Part shown: positions 1 through 8,002 of the stretch, piece after piece
Layout of the letters: the number at the start of each line of letters is the position of its first letter
How positions within the stretch are numbered: position 1 is the first letter of the stretch
Origin: Massilia timonae CCUG 45783
Lineage (GTDB): Bacteria; Pseudomonadota; Gammaproteobacteria; Burkholderiales; Burkholderiaceae_D
DNA: 64,000 nucleotides
Assembly: GCF_000315425.1 (NCBI RefSeq)
Contig: NZ_JH992924.1
Coordinates: 846,388 to 910,387, forward strand
Direction: 5' to 3'
Notes under the pieces: generated by a model
What the model was told of the DNA's origin: nothing
Databases searched by the model: none
What the model saw: the letters and a program-made list of their open reading frames with translations, nothing else
Made by a program: the position numbers and the translations under genes

Positions 1-94
1 CGGCGGAACGGGGCAGCGCCGGGCAGCTGCTGAAGTGGAAATGGACACAGCTTAAACTAGCCGGCTGAGTGTCTTGACTGATGGGTCCACTTTA
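1..94 (+). mobile_element. Right end of a further IS3-family copy (cut by window)
   Basis: This matches the last 94 bp of the complete IS copies: the last codons of orfB (stop TAA at 53-55), then the right inverted repeat ending GGGTCCACTTTA at 94. The rest lies left of the window. It shows that the hlyD fragment at 95-701 is bounded by IS on both sides. Confidence 0.9.
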
Positions 95-701
95 GTGCAA
101 TGTCCTGCTCCTCTGCCTGGGTACTAGCCAATTCGCGCTGAATCGTGGATCGAATGCGCTCGATCTCAAGCTGGCGTTGCCGCTGATCGAGCAACTCGGC
201 TTCCCGTTCCTGCAGTTGCGCTGCTGAAATGTAGTTTGTAGCTTTTAATTGTACGAAGCGTGCGAAATTTTGCTCTGACAAGGTAACGCGCTGCTTTTGC
301 ATAAAGGCCTGTCTGTCGAGGCCTTTGATTTCACCGCGTAGATCAAACGCACGTTGTCTCAAGGCCGAGCGTCGATACTTGAACTGCGTTCGGGCTTGCA
401 GGAGCTCGGTATGAAAATTGTCGCGGCGGCGCGCCAGCAATTCGGAAATCAGGTCTTCCGTAGAGCGTAGATTGGAGGTGCTGCGTTCACTGGAAACGAC
501 GAATAGGATCTCACCTTCGCGCACGAGCTGTCCGTCCTTAACATGAACCTCCTTGATGACGCCGGCTTGGCTGGAAAAAACGCGCGTTACTCCGGCAGTC
601 GGCATTAGCATCCCCTGAATCGGCACCTTACGGATAGTTTCAAACGTGGCGAAAAATATAATGAGCAGCAGCGTCAGGGTCACGAACACGCTGGTGAGGA
701 T
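95..701 (-). pseudogene. hlyD-type bacteriocin export adaptor, internal fragment (copy A)
   Basis: On the minus strand this encodes the first part of a membrane fusion protein: a transmembrane helix (TLTLLLIIFFATF), then a biotinyl/lipoyl-like strand region (RVFSSQAGVIKEVHVKDGQ), then a charged coiled-coil-prone stretch up to about residue 200. Such adaptors pair with a peptidase-containing ABC transporter and export double-glycine peptides. The reading frame runs into the IS right end and stops after a short chimeric tail (KWTHQSRHSAG, stop at 57-59), so the rest of the coiled coil and the C-terminal beta domain are missing. The true N-terminus was separated by the IS and lies at 5969-6130. 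Confidence 0.85.
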
Positions 702-763
702 TATAGTGGACCCCGAATCTGAGACGGTGGTTTAAGCTGTCGTCCGCGAAAGGATGACAGCGA

Positions 764-1054
764 ATGAGTGAAGGTAAAAAACGCAGGGTGCACAGCGCCG
801 AGTTCAAGGCCAAGGTTGGGTTGGAAGCGGTGCGTGGGGTGAAGACGGTGACGGAGATTGCGCAGGAATTCGGCGTGCATCCAGTACTGGTGGGCCAGTG
901 GAAGAAGGAGATCCTGGAGAACGCCGGCGCCCTGTTCGACGTCAAGCGCGGGCCGAAGCCGGTGGACGAAAGCAGCCCGGAGGACAAGCTGTACAGCGAG
1001 ATCGGCAAGCTGAAGATGCAGGTGGATTGGCTCAAAAAAAAGCTTGGGGAATGA
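764..1054 (+). CDS. IS3-family transposase OrfA, copy 1
   Basis: This 96-residue protein has the helix-turn-helix of OrfA proteins (TVTEIAQEFGVHPVLVGQWKKE, about residues 30-50), which binds the IS ends. It is followed by a leucine-zipper-like tail (KLKMQVDWLKKKL) used for multimerisation. The gene ends in CTC AAA AAA AAG, placing the heptamer A_AAA_AAG at 1036-1042. A -1 slip there fuses OrfA to OrfB, which is the usual way IS3 elements make their full transposase. Its stop overlaps the OrfB start. Confidence 0.95.
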   Translation: MSEGKKRRVHSAEFKAKVGLEAVRGVKTVTEIAQEFGVHPVLVGQWKKEILENAGALFDVKRGPKPVDESSPEDKLYSEIGKLKMQVDWLKKKLGE

Positions 1055-2013
1055 GTCCGGCCGAGCGGGCACGGTGGATCGAGCGCGAGGACAAGATACC
1101 GCTGACGATGCAGTGCGAGCTGGCCGGCGTGCCGCGTTCGACCGTGTATCGGCGGCTGGAGGCGGCGGCCCGACAGGAATGCATCGAGGAGGAGGACGGC
1201 CAGCTGCGCGCCCTGATCGACGAGGAGTACACCAGCCGCCCGTTCTACGGCAGCCGGCGCATGGCGGTCTTCCTGCGAGGCCGAGAGCACCGCGTCAACC
1301 GCAAGCGCGTGCAGCGCCTGATGCGGGAAATGGGCTTGGCGGGCATGGCGCCGGGGCCGTCCACGAGCAAGCCGCACCCGCAGCACAAGGTCTATCCCTA
1401 TCTGCTGCGCGGGGTGGCGGTCACGCGGCCGAACCAGGTGTGGAGTACGGACCTGACGTACATTCGGCTGGCGCGCGGCTTTGCCTACCTGGTGGCGGTC
1501 ATCGATTGGTACTCGCGTCGTGTGCTGGCCTGGCGCATCAGCAACAGCATGGACGCGTCGTTCTGCGTGGACTGTCTGGAGGAGGCATTGCGCCACCACG
1601 GCAAGCCCGAGGTATTCAACAGCGACCAGGGCTCGCAGTTCACCAGTGACGCCTTTACCAGCGTGCTCAAGCGCGAAGGCGTGGCCATCAGCATGGATGG
1701 GCGAGGACGGGCGCTGGACAACATCTTCGTCGAGCGCCTGTGGCGCAACGTGAAGTACGAGGACGTGTACCTGAAGGGCTACGCCAACATGGCCGAGCTG
1801 ACAGTCGGCCTGGCACAGTACTTCGCGTTTTACAACGCCGAGCGTCCACACCAGGCGCTGGGCTACGAGACGCCAGATCATGTCTACCGTGCCGGTGTTG
1901 GAGGAGGTGCGTTGATCGTCGACAAGTTCGGCGACGCGGACCAAGAGCCGGAGAAAAACGGCGGAACGGGGCAGCGCCGGGCAGCTGCTGAAGTGGAAAT
2001 GGACACAGCTTAA
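1051..2013 (+). CDS. IS3-family transposase OrfB, copy 1 (DDE integrase)
   Basis: OrfB is 320 residues from the ATG that overlaps the orfA stop. The order is an HTH_21-like N-terminal region (SRRMAVFLRGREHRVNRKRV), then an rve integrase core. The catalytic acids are visible: D in WSTDLTYI, D in NSDQGSQFTS and E in NIFVERLWRNVKYE. The conserved IS3 ending FYNAERPHQALGY is present. The frame is open upstream through the A8 slippery site, so an OrfAB fusion is also expected. All catalytic positions are intact, so the element is probably active. Confidence 0.95.
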   Translation: MSPAERARWIEREDKIPLTMQCELAGVPRSTVYRRLEAAARQECIEEEDGQLRALIDEEYTSRPFYGSRRMAVFLRGREHRVNRKRVQRLMREMGLAGMAPGPSTSKPHPQHKVYPYLLRGVAVTRPNQVWSTDLTYIRLARGFAYLVAVIDWYSRRVLAWRISNSMDASFCVDCLEEALRHHGKPEVFNSDQGSQFTSDAFTSVLKREGVAISMDGRGRALDNIFVERLWRNVKYEDVYLKGYANMAELTVGLAQYFAFYNAERPHQALGYETPDHVYRAGVGGGALIVDKFGDADQEPEKNGGTGQRRAAAEVEMDTA

Positions 2014-2052
2014 ACTAGCCGGCTGAGTGTCTTGACTGATGGGTCCACTTTA

Positions 2053-2659
2053 GTGCAATGTCCTGCTCCTCTGCCTGGGTACTAGCCAATTCGCGCTGAA
2101 TCGTGGATCGAATGCGCTCGATCTCAAGCTGGCGTTGCCGCTGATCGAGCAACTCGGCTTCCCGTTCCTGCAGTTGCGCTGCTGAAATGTAGTTTGTAGC
2201 TTTTAATTGTACGAAGCGTGCGAAATTTTGCTCTGACAAGGTAACGCGCTGCTTTTGCATAAAGGCCTGTCTGTCGAGGCCTTTGATTTCACCGCGTAGA
2301 TCAAACGCACGTTGTCTCAAGGCCGAGCGTCGATACTTGAACTGCGTTCGGGCTTGCAGGAGCTCGGTATGAAAATTGTCGCGGCGGCGCGCCAGCAATT
2401 CGGAAATCAGGTCTTCCGTAGAGCGTAGATTGGAGGTGCTGCGTTCACTGGAAACGACGAATAGGATCTCACCTTCGCGCACGAGCTGTCCGTCCTTAAC
2501 ATGAACCTCCTTGATGACGCCGGCTTGGCTGGAAAAAACGCGCGTTACTCCGGCAGTCGGCATTAGCATCCCCTGAATCGGCACCTTACGGATAGTTTCA
2601 AACGTGGCGAAAAATATAATGAGCAGCAGCGTCAGGGTCACGAACACGCTGGTGAGGAT
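2053..2659 (-). pseudogene. hlyD-type fragment, copy B
   Basis: Identical to the fragment at 95-701. It is flanked by the right end of IS copy 1 and the left end of IS copy 2, and encodes the transmembrane helix and coiled-coil start of the export adaptor with neither a native N- nor C-terminus. Confidence 0.85.
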
Positions 2660-2721
2660 TATAGTGGACCCCGAATCTGAGACGGTGGTTTAAGCTGTCG
2701 TCCGCGAAAGGATGACAGCGA

Positions 2722-3012
2722 ATGAGTGAAGGTAAAAAACGCAGGGTGCACAGCGCCGAGTTCAAGGCCAAGGTTGGGTTGGAAGCGGTGCGTGGGGTGA
2801 AGACGGTGACGGAGATTGCGCAGGAATTCGGCGTGCATCCAGTACTGGTGGGCCAGTGGAAGAAGGAGATCCTGGAGAACGCCGGCGCCCTGTTCGACGT
2901 CAAGCGCGGGCCGAAGCCGGTGGACGAAAGCAGCCCGGAGGACAAGCTGTACAGCGAGATCGGCAAGCTGAAGATGCAGGTGGATTGGCTCAAAAAAAAG
3001 CTTGGGGAATGA
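2722..3012 (+). CDS. IS3-family transposase OrfA, copy 2
   Basis: Identical to the OrfA at 764-1054, with the same HTH, leucine-rich tail and A8 frameshift site (heptamer at 2994-3000). Confidence 0.95.
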   Translation: MSEGKKRRVHSAEFKAKVGLEAVRGVKTVTEIAQEFGVHPVLVGQWKKEILENAGALFDVKRGPKPVDESSPEDKLYSEIGKLKMQVDWLKKKLGE

Positions 3013-3971
3013 GTCCGGCCGAGCGGGCACGGTGGATCGAGCGCGAGGACAAGATACCGCTGACGATGCAGTGCGAGCTGGCCGGCGTGCCGCGTTCGAC
3101 CGTGTATCGGCGGCTGGAGGCGGCGGCCCGACAGGAATGCATCGAGGAGGAGGACGGCCAGCTGCGCGCCCTGATCGACGAGGAGTACACCAGCCGCCCG
3201 TTCTACGGCAGCCGGCGCATGGCGGTCTTCCTGCGAGGCCGAGAGCACCGCGTCAACCGCAAGCGCGTGCAGCGCCTGATGCGGGAAATGGGCTTGGCGG
3301 GCATGGCGCCGGGGCCGTCCACGAGCAAGCCGCACCCGCAGCACAAGGTCTATCCCTATCTGCTGCGCGGGGTGGCGGTCACGCGGCCGAACCAGGTGTG
3401 GAGTACGGACCTGACGTACATTCGGCTGGCGCGCGGCTTTGCCTACCTGGTGGCGGTCATCGATTGGTACTCGCGTCGTGTGCTGGCCTGGCGCATCAGC
3501 AACAGCATGGACGCGTCGTTCTGCGTGGACTGTCTGGAGGAGGCATTGCGCCACCACGGCAAGCCCGAGGTATTCAACAGCGACCAGGGCTCGCAGTTCA
3601 CCAGTGACGCCTTTACCAGCGTGCTCAAGCGCGAAGGCGTGGCCATCAGCATGGATGGGCGAGGACGGGCGCTGGACAACATCTTCGTCGAGCGCCTGTG
3701 GCGCAACGTGAAGTACGAGGACGTGTACCTGAAGGGCTACGCCAACATGGCCGAGCTGACAGTCGGCCTGGCACAGTACTTCGCGTTTTACAACGCCGAG
3801 CGTCCACACCAGGCGCTGGGCTACGAGACGCCAGATCATGTCTACCGTGCCGGTGTTGGAGGAGGTGCGTTGATCGTCGACAAGTTCGGCGACGCGGACC
3901 AAGAGCCGGAGAAAAACGGCGGAACGGGGCAGCGCCGGGCAGCTGCTGAAGTGGAAATGGACACAGCTTAA
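3009..3971 (+). CDS. IS3-family transposase OrfB, copy 2
   Basis: Identical to the OrfB at 1051-2013, with an intact DDE core. The start overlaps the orfA stop by 4 bp. Confidence 0.95.
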   Translation: MSPAERARWIEREDKIPLTMQCELAGVPRSTVYRRLEAAARQECIEEEDGQLRALIDEEYTSRPFYGSRRMAVFLRGREHRVNRKRVQRLMREMGLAGMAPGPSTSKPHPQHKVYPYLLRGVAVTRPNQVWSTDLTYIRLARGFAYLVAVIDWYSRRVLAWRISNSMDASFCVDCLEEALRHHGKPEVFNSDQGSQFTSDAFTSVLKREGVAISMDGRGRALDNIFVERLWRNVKYEDVYLKGYANMAELTVGLAQYFAFYNAERPHQALGYETPDHVYRAGVGGGALIVDKFGDADQEPEKNGGTGQRRAAAEVEMDTA

Positions 3972-4010
3972 ACTAGCCGGCTGAGTGTCTTGACTGATGG
4001 GTCCACTTTA

Positions 4011-4617
4011 GTGCAATGTCCTGCTCCTCTGCCTGGGTACTAGCCAATTCGCGCTGAATCGTGGATCGAATGCGCTCGATCTCAAGCTGGCGTTGCCGCT
4101 GATCGAGCAACTCGGCTTCCCGTTCCTGCAGTTGCGCTGCTGAAATGTAGTTTGTAGCTTTTAATTGTACGAAGCGTGCGAAATTTTGCTCTGACAAGGT
4201 AACGCGCTGCTTTTGCATAAAGGCCTGTCTGTCGAGGCCTTTGATTTCACCGCGTAGATCAAACGCACGTTGTCTCAAGGCCGAGCGTCGATACTTGAAC
4301 TGCGTTCGGGCTTGCAGGAGCTCGGTATGAAAATTGTCGCGGCGGCGCGCCAGCAATTCGGAAATCAGGTCTTCCGTAGAGCGTAGATTGGAGGTGCTGC
4401 GTTCACTGGAAACGACGAATAGGATCTCACCTTCGCGCACGAGCTGTCCGTCCTTAACATGAACCTCCTTGATGACGCCGGCTTGGCTGGAAAAAACGCG
4501 CGTTACTCCGGCAGTCGGCATTAGCATCCCCTGAATCGGCACCTTACGGATAGTTTCAAACGTGGCGAAAAATATAATGAGCAGCAGCGTCAGGGTCACG
4601 AACACGCTGGTGAGGAT
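4011..4617 (-). pseudogene. hlyD-type fragment, copy C
   Basis: Identical to copies A and B. It is the copy nearest the real 5' end of hlyD (5969-6130), separated from it only by IS copy 3. Removing IS copy 3 and one GAT restores one continuous frame from 6130 down through this fragment. Confidence 0.87.
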
Positions 4618-4679
4618 TATAGTGGACCCCGAATCTGAGACGGTGGTTTAAGCTGTCGTCCGCGAAAGGATGACAGCGA

Positions 4680-4970
4680 ATGAGTGAAGGTAAAAAACGC
4701 AGGGTGCACAGCGCCGAGTTCAAGGCCAAGGTTGGGTTGGAAGCGGTGCGTGGGGTGAAGACGGTGACGGAGATTGCGCAGGAATTCGGCGTGCATCCAG
4801 TACTGGTGGGCCAGTGGAAGAAGGAGATCCTGGAGAACGCCGGCGCCCTGTTCGACGTCAAGCGCGGGCCGAAGCCGGTGGACGAAAGCAGCCCGGAGGA
4901 CAAGCTGTACAGCGAGATCGGCAAGCTGAAGATGCAGGTGGATTGGCTCAAAAAAAAGCTTGGGGAATGA
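4680..4970 (+). CDS. IS3-family transposase OrfA, copy 3
   Basis: Identical to the OrfA at 764-1054, including the slippery A8 tract (heptamer at 4952-4958). Confidence 0.95.
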   Translation: MSEGKKRRVHSAEFKAKVGLEAVRGVKTVTEIAQEFGVHPVLVGQWKKEILENAGALFDVKRGPKPVDESSPEDKLYSEIGKLKMQVDWLKKKLGE

Positions 4971-5929
4971 GTCCGGCCGAGCGGGCACGGTGGATCGAGC
5001 GCGAGGACAAGATACCGCTGACGATGCAGTGCGAGCTGGCCGGCGTGCCGCGTTCGACCGTGTATCGGCGGCTGGAGGCGGCGGCCCGACAGGAATGCAT
5101 CGAGGAGGAGGACGGCCAGCTGCGCGCCCTGATCGACGAGGAGTACACCAGCCGCCCGTTCTACGGCAGCCGGCGCATGGCGGTCTTCCTGCGAGGCCGA
5201 GAGCACCGCGTCAACCGCAAGCGCGTGCAGCGCCTGATGCGGGAAATGGGCTTGGCGGGCATGGCGCCGGGGCCGTCCACGAGCAAGCCGCACCCGCAGC
5301 ACAAGGTCTATCCCTATCTGCTGCGCGGGGTGGCGGTCACGCGGCCGAACCAGGTGTGGAGTACGGACCTGACGTACATTCGGCTGGCGCGCGGCTTTGC
5401 CTACCTGGTGGCGGTCATCGATTGGTACTCGCGTCGTGTGCTGGCCTGGCGCATCAGCAACAGCATGGACGCGTCGTTCTGCGTGGACTGTCTGGAGGAG
5501 GCATTGCGCCACCACGGCAAGCCCGAGGTATTCAACAGCGACCAGGGCTCGCAGTTCACCAGTGACGCCTTTACCAGCGTGCTCAAGCGCGAAGGCGTGG
5601 CCATCAGCATGGATGGGCGAGGACGGGCGCTGGACAACATCTTCGTCGAGCGCCTGTGGCGCAACGTGAAGTACGAGGACGTGTACCTGAAGGGCTACGC
5701 CAACATGGCCGAGCTGACAGTCGGCCTGGCACAGTACTTCGCGTTTTACAACGCCGAGCGTCCACACCAGGCGCTGGGCTACGAGACGCCAGATCATGTC
5801 TACCGTGCCGGTGTTGGAGGAGGTGCGTTGATCGTCGACAAGTTCGGCGACGCGGACCAAGAGCCGGAGAAAAACGGCGGAACGGGGCAGCGCCGGGCAG
5901 CTGCTGAAGTGGAAATGGACACAGCTTAA
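4967..5929 (+). CDS. IS3-family transposase OrfB, copy 3
   Basis: Identical to the OrfB at 1051-2013, with an intact DDE core. The stop lies 39 bp before the IS right end. Confidence 0.95.
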   Translation: MSPAERARWIEREDKIPLTMQCELAGVPRSTVYRRLEAAARQECIEEEDGQLRALIDEEYTSRPFYGSRRMAVFLRGREHRVNRKRVQRLMREMGLAGMAPGPSTSKPHPQHKVYPYLLRGVAVTRPNQVWSTDLTYIRLARGFAYLVAVIDWYSRRVLAWRISNSMDASFCVDCLEEALRHHGKPEVFNSDQGSQFTSDAFTSVLKREGVAISMDGRGRALDNIFVERLWRNVKYEDVYLKGYANMAELTVGLAQYFAFYNAERPHQALGYETPDHVYRAGVGGGALIVDKFGDADQEPEKNGGTGQRRAAAEVEMDTA

Positions 5930-5968
5930 ACTAGCCGGCTGAGTGTCTTGACTGATGGGTCCACTTTA

Positions 5969-6130
5969 GATTATATGACTGATGTGACGGGTTAGGATTA
6001 CTCTGCCGCACGCGTGAACTGTTACATGTTCAATGGCTTGTTGGCGAAATAATGACTTACGTATGGGATCGGATGACTGCGTAGCCTGTGTTTTTCCTTT
6101 TTCATCCGTGGGGAGAACGGTATTGTGCAA
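5969..6130 (-). pseudogene. 5' end of the disrupted hlyD-type export gene
   Basis: Read on the minus strand from a TTG at 6130-6128, this gives 54 codons including RKSLFRQQAIEHV and CGRVILTRHIS. That is the typical cytoplasmic start of peptide-export HlyD proteins (LFR..A.E....G.ILL.R.). The TTG has a GAGGA ribosome site at 6141-6137, six bases away. The last codon is ATC, made by the GAT duplication; across IS copy 3 it continues in frame into LTSVFVTLTLLL of the repeated fragment. The frame is also open upstream, so the start is a best guess. The gene is broken here and its 3' end is not in the window. Confidence 0.75.
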
Positions 6131-6642
6131 AGTAGCTCCTCTCAAGATGCTTCTGGGAAATCCATCAGCAAACTTATTGTATGGAGGAGGGGAATATAGG
6201 AATGTATCGGCGTCATCAACAACTGTAGACGCATATCAACAATGTGTGCAGTCACGAGGAAAAGCATACAGATTTATCAATAAAGAAAATATAACGATCT
6301 CGTGCCGACGTCATATTCGGGAAGAATGCTTCACGAGGCAGAAGAGGCGCATGTATTGCGCTTACTTAGTAAAGCGGCAACAAAACGAGCTGAAGTCAAA
6401 GAAGAGATGTAGATATAGAAATATTTTCTGAAATTTGCTCTTAAGCAAAAAAACTTCTCTTTCGTAAATATTCTGTTGACAGTCACATTTACGTTTTGCA
6501 ATACTGTCTCTGCCGTCTAAGCTGTTCATAGTAATGTCACATGTACTTATTTTTACTCCAGAGTTTCGGATGCTGATGAGTGCCGACTTACATGAATATG
6601 TGTTTCTAACGGCCGTCCTATTAAATTTTAAAGGAAAATATC
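6131..6642. other. AT-rich divergent intergenic region of the bacteriocin locus
   Basis: These 512 bp separate the hlyD 5' end (minus) from the peptide genes (plus) and are clearly AT-richer than the core genome. They hold the promoter at 6476-6505. GTCACAT occurs twice (6482 and about 6537), a possible regulator site. A plus-strand frame ending at 6431 runs through the left part, but it is antisense to hlyD and I saw no family in it. Confidence 0.5.
6476..6505 (+). promoter_or_regulatory. Probable sigma-70 promoter of the peptide genes
   Basis: A perfect -35 TTGACA (6476-6481), an 18-bp spacer and a weak -10 AATACT (6500-6505). It lies about 138 bp upstream of the first peptide start, with no other gene between. 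Confidence 0.5.
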
Positions 6643-6786
6643 ATGCAAGAAATGAATGTGTTTGAGATTGATGAGGTCAGTGGCGGCCTTCTTATGATTC
6701 CTTTGTGGGCTTTTTATGCTGCTGGCGGAACTGCAGGGGTTGCGGCCGGCTGGCAGTTTGGTCGTGCACTTTTCTGTGATCAATGA
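6643..6786 (+). CDS. Double-glycine leader peptide, putative bacteriocin/microcin precursor 1
   Basis: This 47-residue peptide has a 15-residue leader, MQEMNVFEIDEVSGG, matching the double-glycine class: hydrophobic and acidic positions before a GG cleavage site. The predicted mature part is 32 residues, strongly hydrophobic, with GxxxG spacings (GVAAG) and an end GWQFGRALFCDQ. Ribosome site AAGGA at 6631-6635, seven bases before ATG. Peptides of this type are cut and exported by a peptidase-ABC transporter with an HlyD adaptor, and a broken HlyD lies just upstream on the other strand. GxxxG-rich cores are a mark of two-peptide bacteriocins. That it kills other cells is inferred from context and not shown. 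Confidence 0.75.
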   Translation: MQEMNVFEIDEVSGGLLMIPLWAFYAAGGTAGVAAGWQFGRALFCDQ

Positions 6787-6823
6787 GTCGATAAATTACG
6801 CCACGACTTAGATGGAGAGGGAA

Positions 6824-6934
6824 ATGAAAAAAGAGCTTCCATTTGGTGCAATGGCTGGCCCAGCACTCTTTTTCTTGGCCGTCTACTCGGGTTGGGTATT
6901 GGGTAGATTTTACTTCTGTGGCATCGCAATTTAA
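6824..6934 (+). CDS. 36-residue hydrophobic membrane peptide (possible immunity protein)
   Basis: It starts MKKELPFGAMAG, then has one hydrophobic helix (PALFFLAVYSGWVLG) and ends RFYFCGIAI. I chose the second ATG (6824) because GGAGAGG (6814-6820) sits just before it; the ATG at 6812 would add four residues. A TAG precedes in frame, so there is no double-glycine leader. Its end GWVLGRFYFC resembles GWQFGRALFC of the peptide upstream. It sits between the two peptide genes and is probably co-transcribed. It could be an immunity protein or a leaderless third component. Confidence 0.55.
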   Translation: MKKELPFGAMAGPALFFLAVYSGWVLGRFYFCGIAI

Positions 6935-6965
6935 CCGTTTCAATCATTAATTAGGAGGTGGTGTA

Positions 6966-7157
6966 ATGATCGCTATTGATTCGACTAATAAGGGCAGTGT
7001 TGCACTGCTAACCGAAGCTGAGATAGATCAAGTTGGCGGCGCGGTTGGCCCCCTCGTCGCCTATGCTCTTTGGACGGCTGGTGGAGCAGTTGTTGGCTTC
7101 GCAGGCGCTGCAATCGTTCATTACTTTGGTAACGGTAATCATTCGCACGCGAAATAA
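6966..7157 (+). CDS. Double-glycine leader peptide, putative bacteriocin/microcin precursor 2
   Basis: This 63-residue peptide has a 25-residue leader ending LLTEAEIDQVGG, a textbook double-glycine leader (L..E.I..V.GG). The predicted core is 38 residues: a hydrophobic helix rich in Gly and Ala with GxxxG (GAVVG) and then a polar His/Asn tail (HYFGNGNHSHAK). The ribosome site AGGAGGTG (6953-6960) is very strong. The gene is followed at once by a terminator. Together with the 47-residue precursor it looks like a two-peptide system sharing one exporter. No homologue was recognised by name. Confidence 0.8.
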   Translation: MIAIDSTNKGSVALLTEAEIDQVGGAVGPLVAYALWTAGGAVVGFAGAAIVHYFGNGNHSHAK

Positions 7158-7162
7158 GATTT

Positions 7163-7197
7163 GCCCCCCTTCCCGAAGGGCATTGGGGGGCTTTTTT
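7163..7197 (+). terminator. Rho-independent terminator of the peptide operon
   Basis: Stem GCCCCCC (7163-7169) with GGGGGGC (7185-7191), then six T. The loop itself contains a short CCC/GGG pair. It ends the peptide operon six bases after the last stop. Confidence 0.9.
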
Positions 7198-7964
7198 ATA
7201 TGTTAATTTCCTGCAGATAAAAATATTAATTTTTCGGTCCGAACTATCATCAGTTCTTGATAAAAACCTTCACACGTGCCTTAGAAGCTCTGGAGCTGAT
7301 AGTCCACTTAGAGATCGTAAACATGTTTATGCGGGGCAGTTATTGACTAAATAGGTGATGATATTGCCGATAGGTTTCCCTGTCTTCCTTTTGCCGGTGA
7401 TCTTGGTGAGAAGTGCGATCGCGGCTGTGTCGGATCTAACTGGCCTCTCCTTCAGTATGAGAGCTACGAAAGTACTGGCAAGAATCTCTCGATATAAATG
7501 GATAGCGATCTAAATCAGTTCAGCCTTGGCGTGTTCGCCCGATAGGCGTGCCGCCGGCGTACTGTCCCGTACTACTTGAATCGCCGACTTCTTCGCCTAA
7601 AGCGAATGGCCTGATTCGCATGGCAACTCGGCTCACGTCGGTCGCCCGAATTCATCAAGCTGATCCCGGCGATCAGATCGAGTCTCTTGCTCTGTCGCTA
7701 GATCGCTTCTTTATGTAGCAAAGTGGCCCTACAAGCGGGTGGAAGGTATCTTGGCTGAGGGCGATCAACTAAATTGCGTCGGTAGTATTATTTCTGCTCT
7801 GTGAACTGAGCAGTTCACTGTGGCTTAACGAAAACGACGGCGCGGGCACGTTCGATCAGAATTTCAAAAGGTACAATATTCCGCAGCGACTATAGTATGA
7901 AAGTTGACGAAGAGTGATGTGATATTCGGCTCGAACCCGCGACCGAAACTGTCGCCAGAAAAGG
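7198..7964. other. Intergenic, no confident gene
   Basis: This stretch runs from the bacteriocin terminator to the ssrA terminator. A possible 51-residue frame (7358-7513, MILPIGFPVFLLPVILV..., hydrophobic start) has a poor ribosome site. Around 7560-7715 one frame reads ...GLIRMATRLTSVARIHQAD..., which looks like a decayed coding remnant I cannot name. At 7929-7945 there is a tRNA T-arm-like string (minus-strand GGTCGCGGGTTCGAGCC). It looks like degraded island DNA. Confidence 0.45.
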
Positions 7965-7992
7965 AAAAGCCGCTGACGAATCAGCGGCTTTT
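7965..7992 (-). terminator. Terminator of ssrA
   Basis: Twelve-bp stem AAAAGCCGCTGA / TCAGCGGCTTTT with a 4-base loop, 10 bp beyond the tmRNA 3' end. On the minus strand it ends in TTTT. Confidence 0.85.
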
Positions 7993-8002
7993 GGAAAGAG
8001 GT

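Larger units (their letters stand above)
702..2052 (+). mobile_element. IS3-family insertion sequence, copy 1
   Basis: The element is 1351 bp, with ends TATAGTGGACCC (left) and the reverse complement of TAAAGTGGACCC (right), 11 of 12 matching. It carries orfA and orfB with a 4-bp overlap and an A8 slippery tract. The left flank is GAT (699-701), which matches the GAT right of the third copy (5969-5971). That fits a 3-bp target duplication for the original insertion. I did not assign a subgroup. Confidence 0.92.
2660..4010 (+). mobile_element. IS3-family insertion sequence, copy 2
   Basis: Identical in sequence, ends and gene content to copy 1 (702-2052). Its left flank is the GAT ending the hlyD fragment and its right flank is the GTGCAATG start of the next fragment. 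Confidence 0.92.
1..5968. repeat. Tandem array, 1958-bp unit, about 3 copies
   Basis: The sequence repeats with an exact 1958-bp period: base 1 matches base 1959, and all genes recur at +1958 and +3916 with no difference seen. Each unit is one IS3-family element (1351 bp) plus 607 bp of an hlyD-type gene in the opposite orientation. The left window edge falls inside a further IS copy (1-94). This is what unequal recombination between two directly repeated IS copies inside one gene would produce. Perfect identity means either very recent amplification or an assembly artefact. Confidence 0.95.
4618..5968 (+). mobile_element. IS3-family insertion sequence, copy 3
   Basis: Identical to copies 1 and 2, but its right flank is unique DNA. 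GAT at 5969-5971 repeats the GAT at 4615-4617 on the left. This is the one copy with recognisable matching flanks, so it marks the original insertion point in codon 54 of hlyD. Confidence 0.92.

Noticed and set aside
640..1944. 434-codon minus-strand frame opposite the IS transposase (three copies)
   Set aside because: Antisense to orfA/orfB with Val/His/Arg-rich shadow composition.
6033..6431. 132-codon plus-strand frame in the bacteriocin locus
   Set aside because: Its first third is antisense to the hlyD 5' end, it has no clear ribosome site, and the protein is Cys/Arg-rich with no family features.
7358..7513. 51-codon frame with hydrophobic start after the peptide operon
   Set aside because: Lies beyond a strong terminator, no promoter or good ribosome site; kept only as a remark on the intergenic region.
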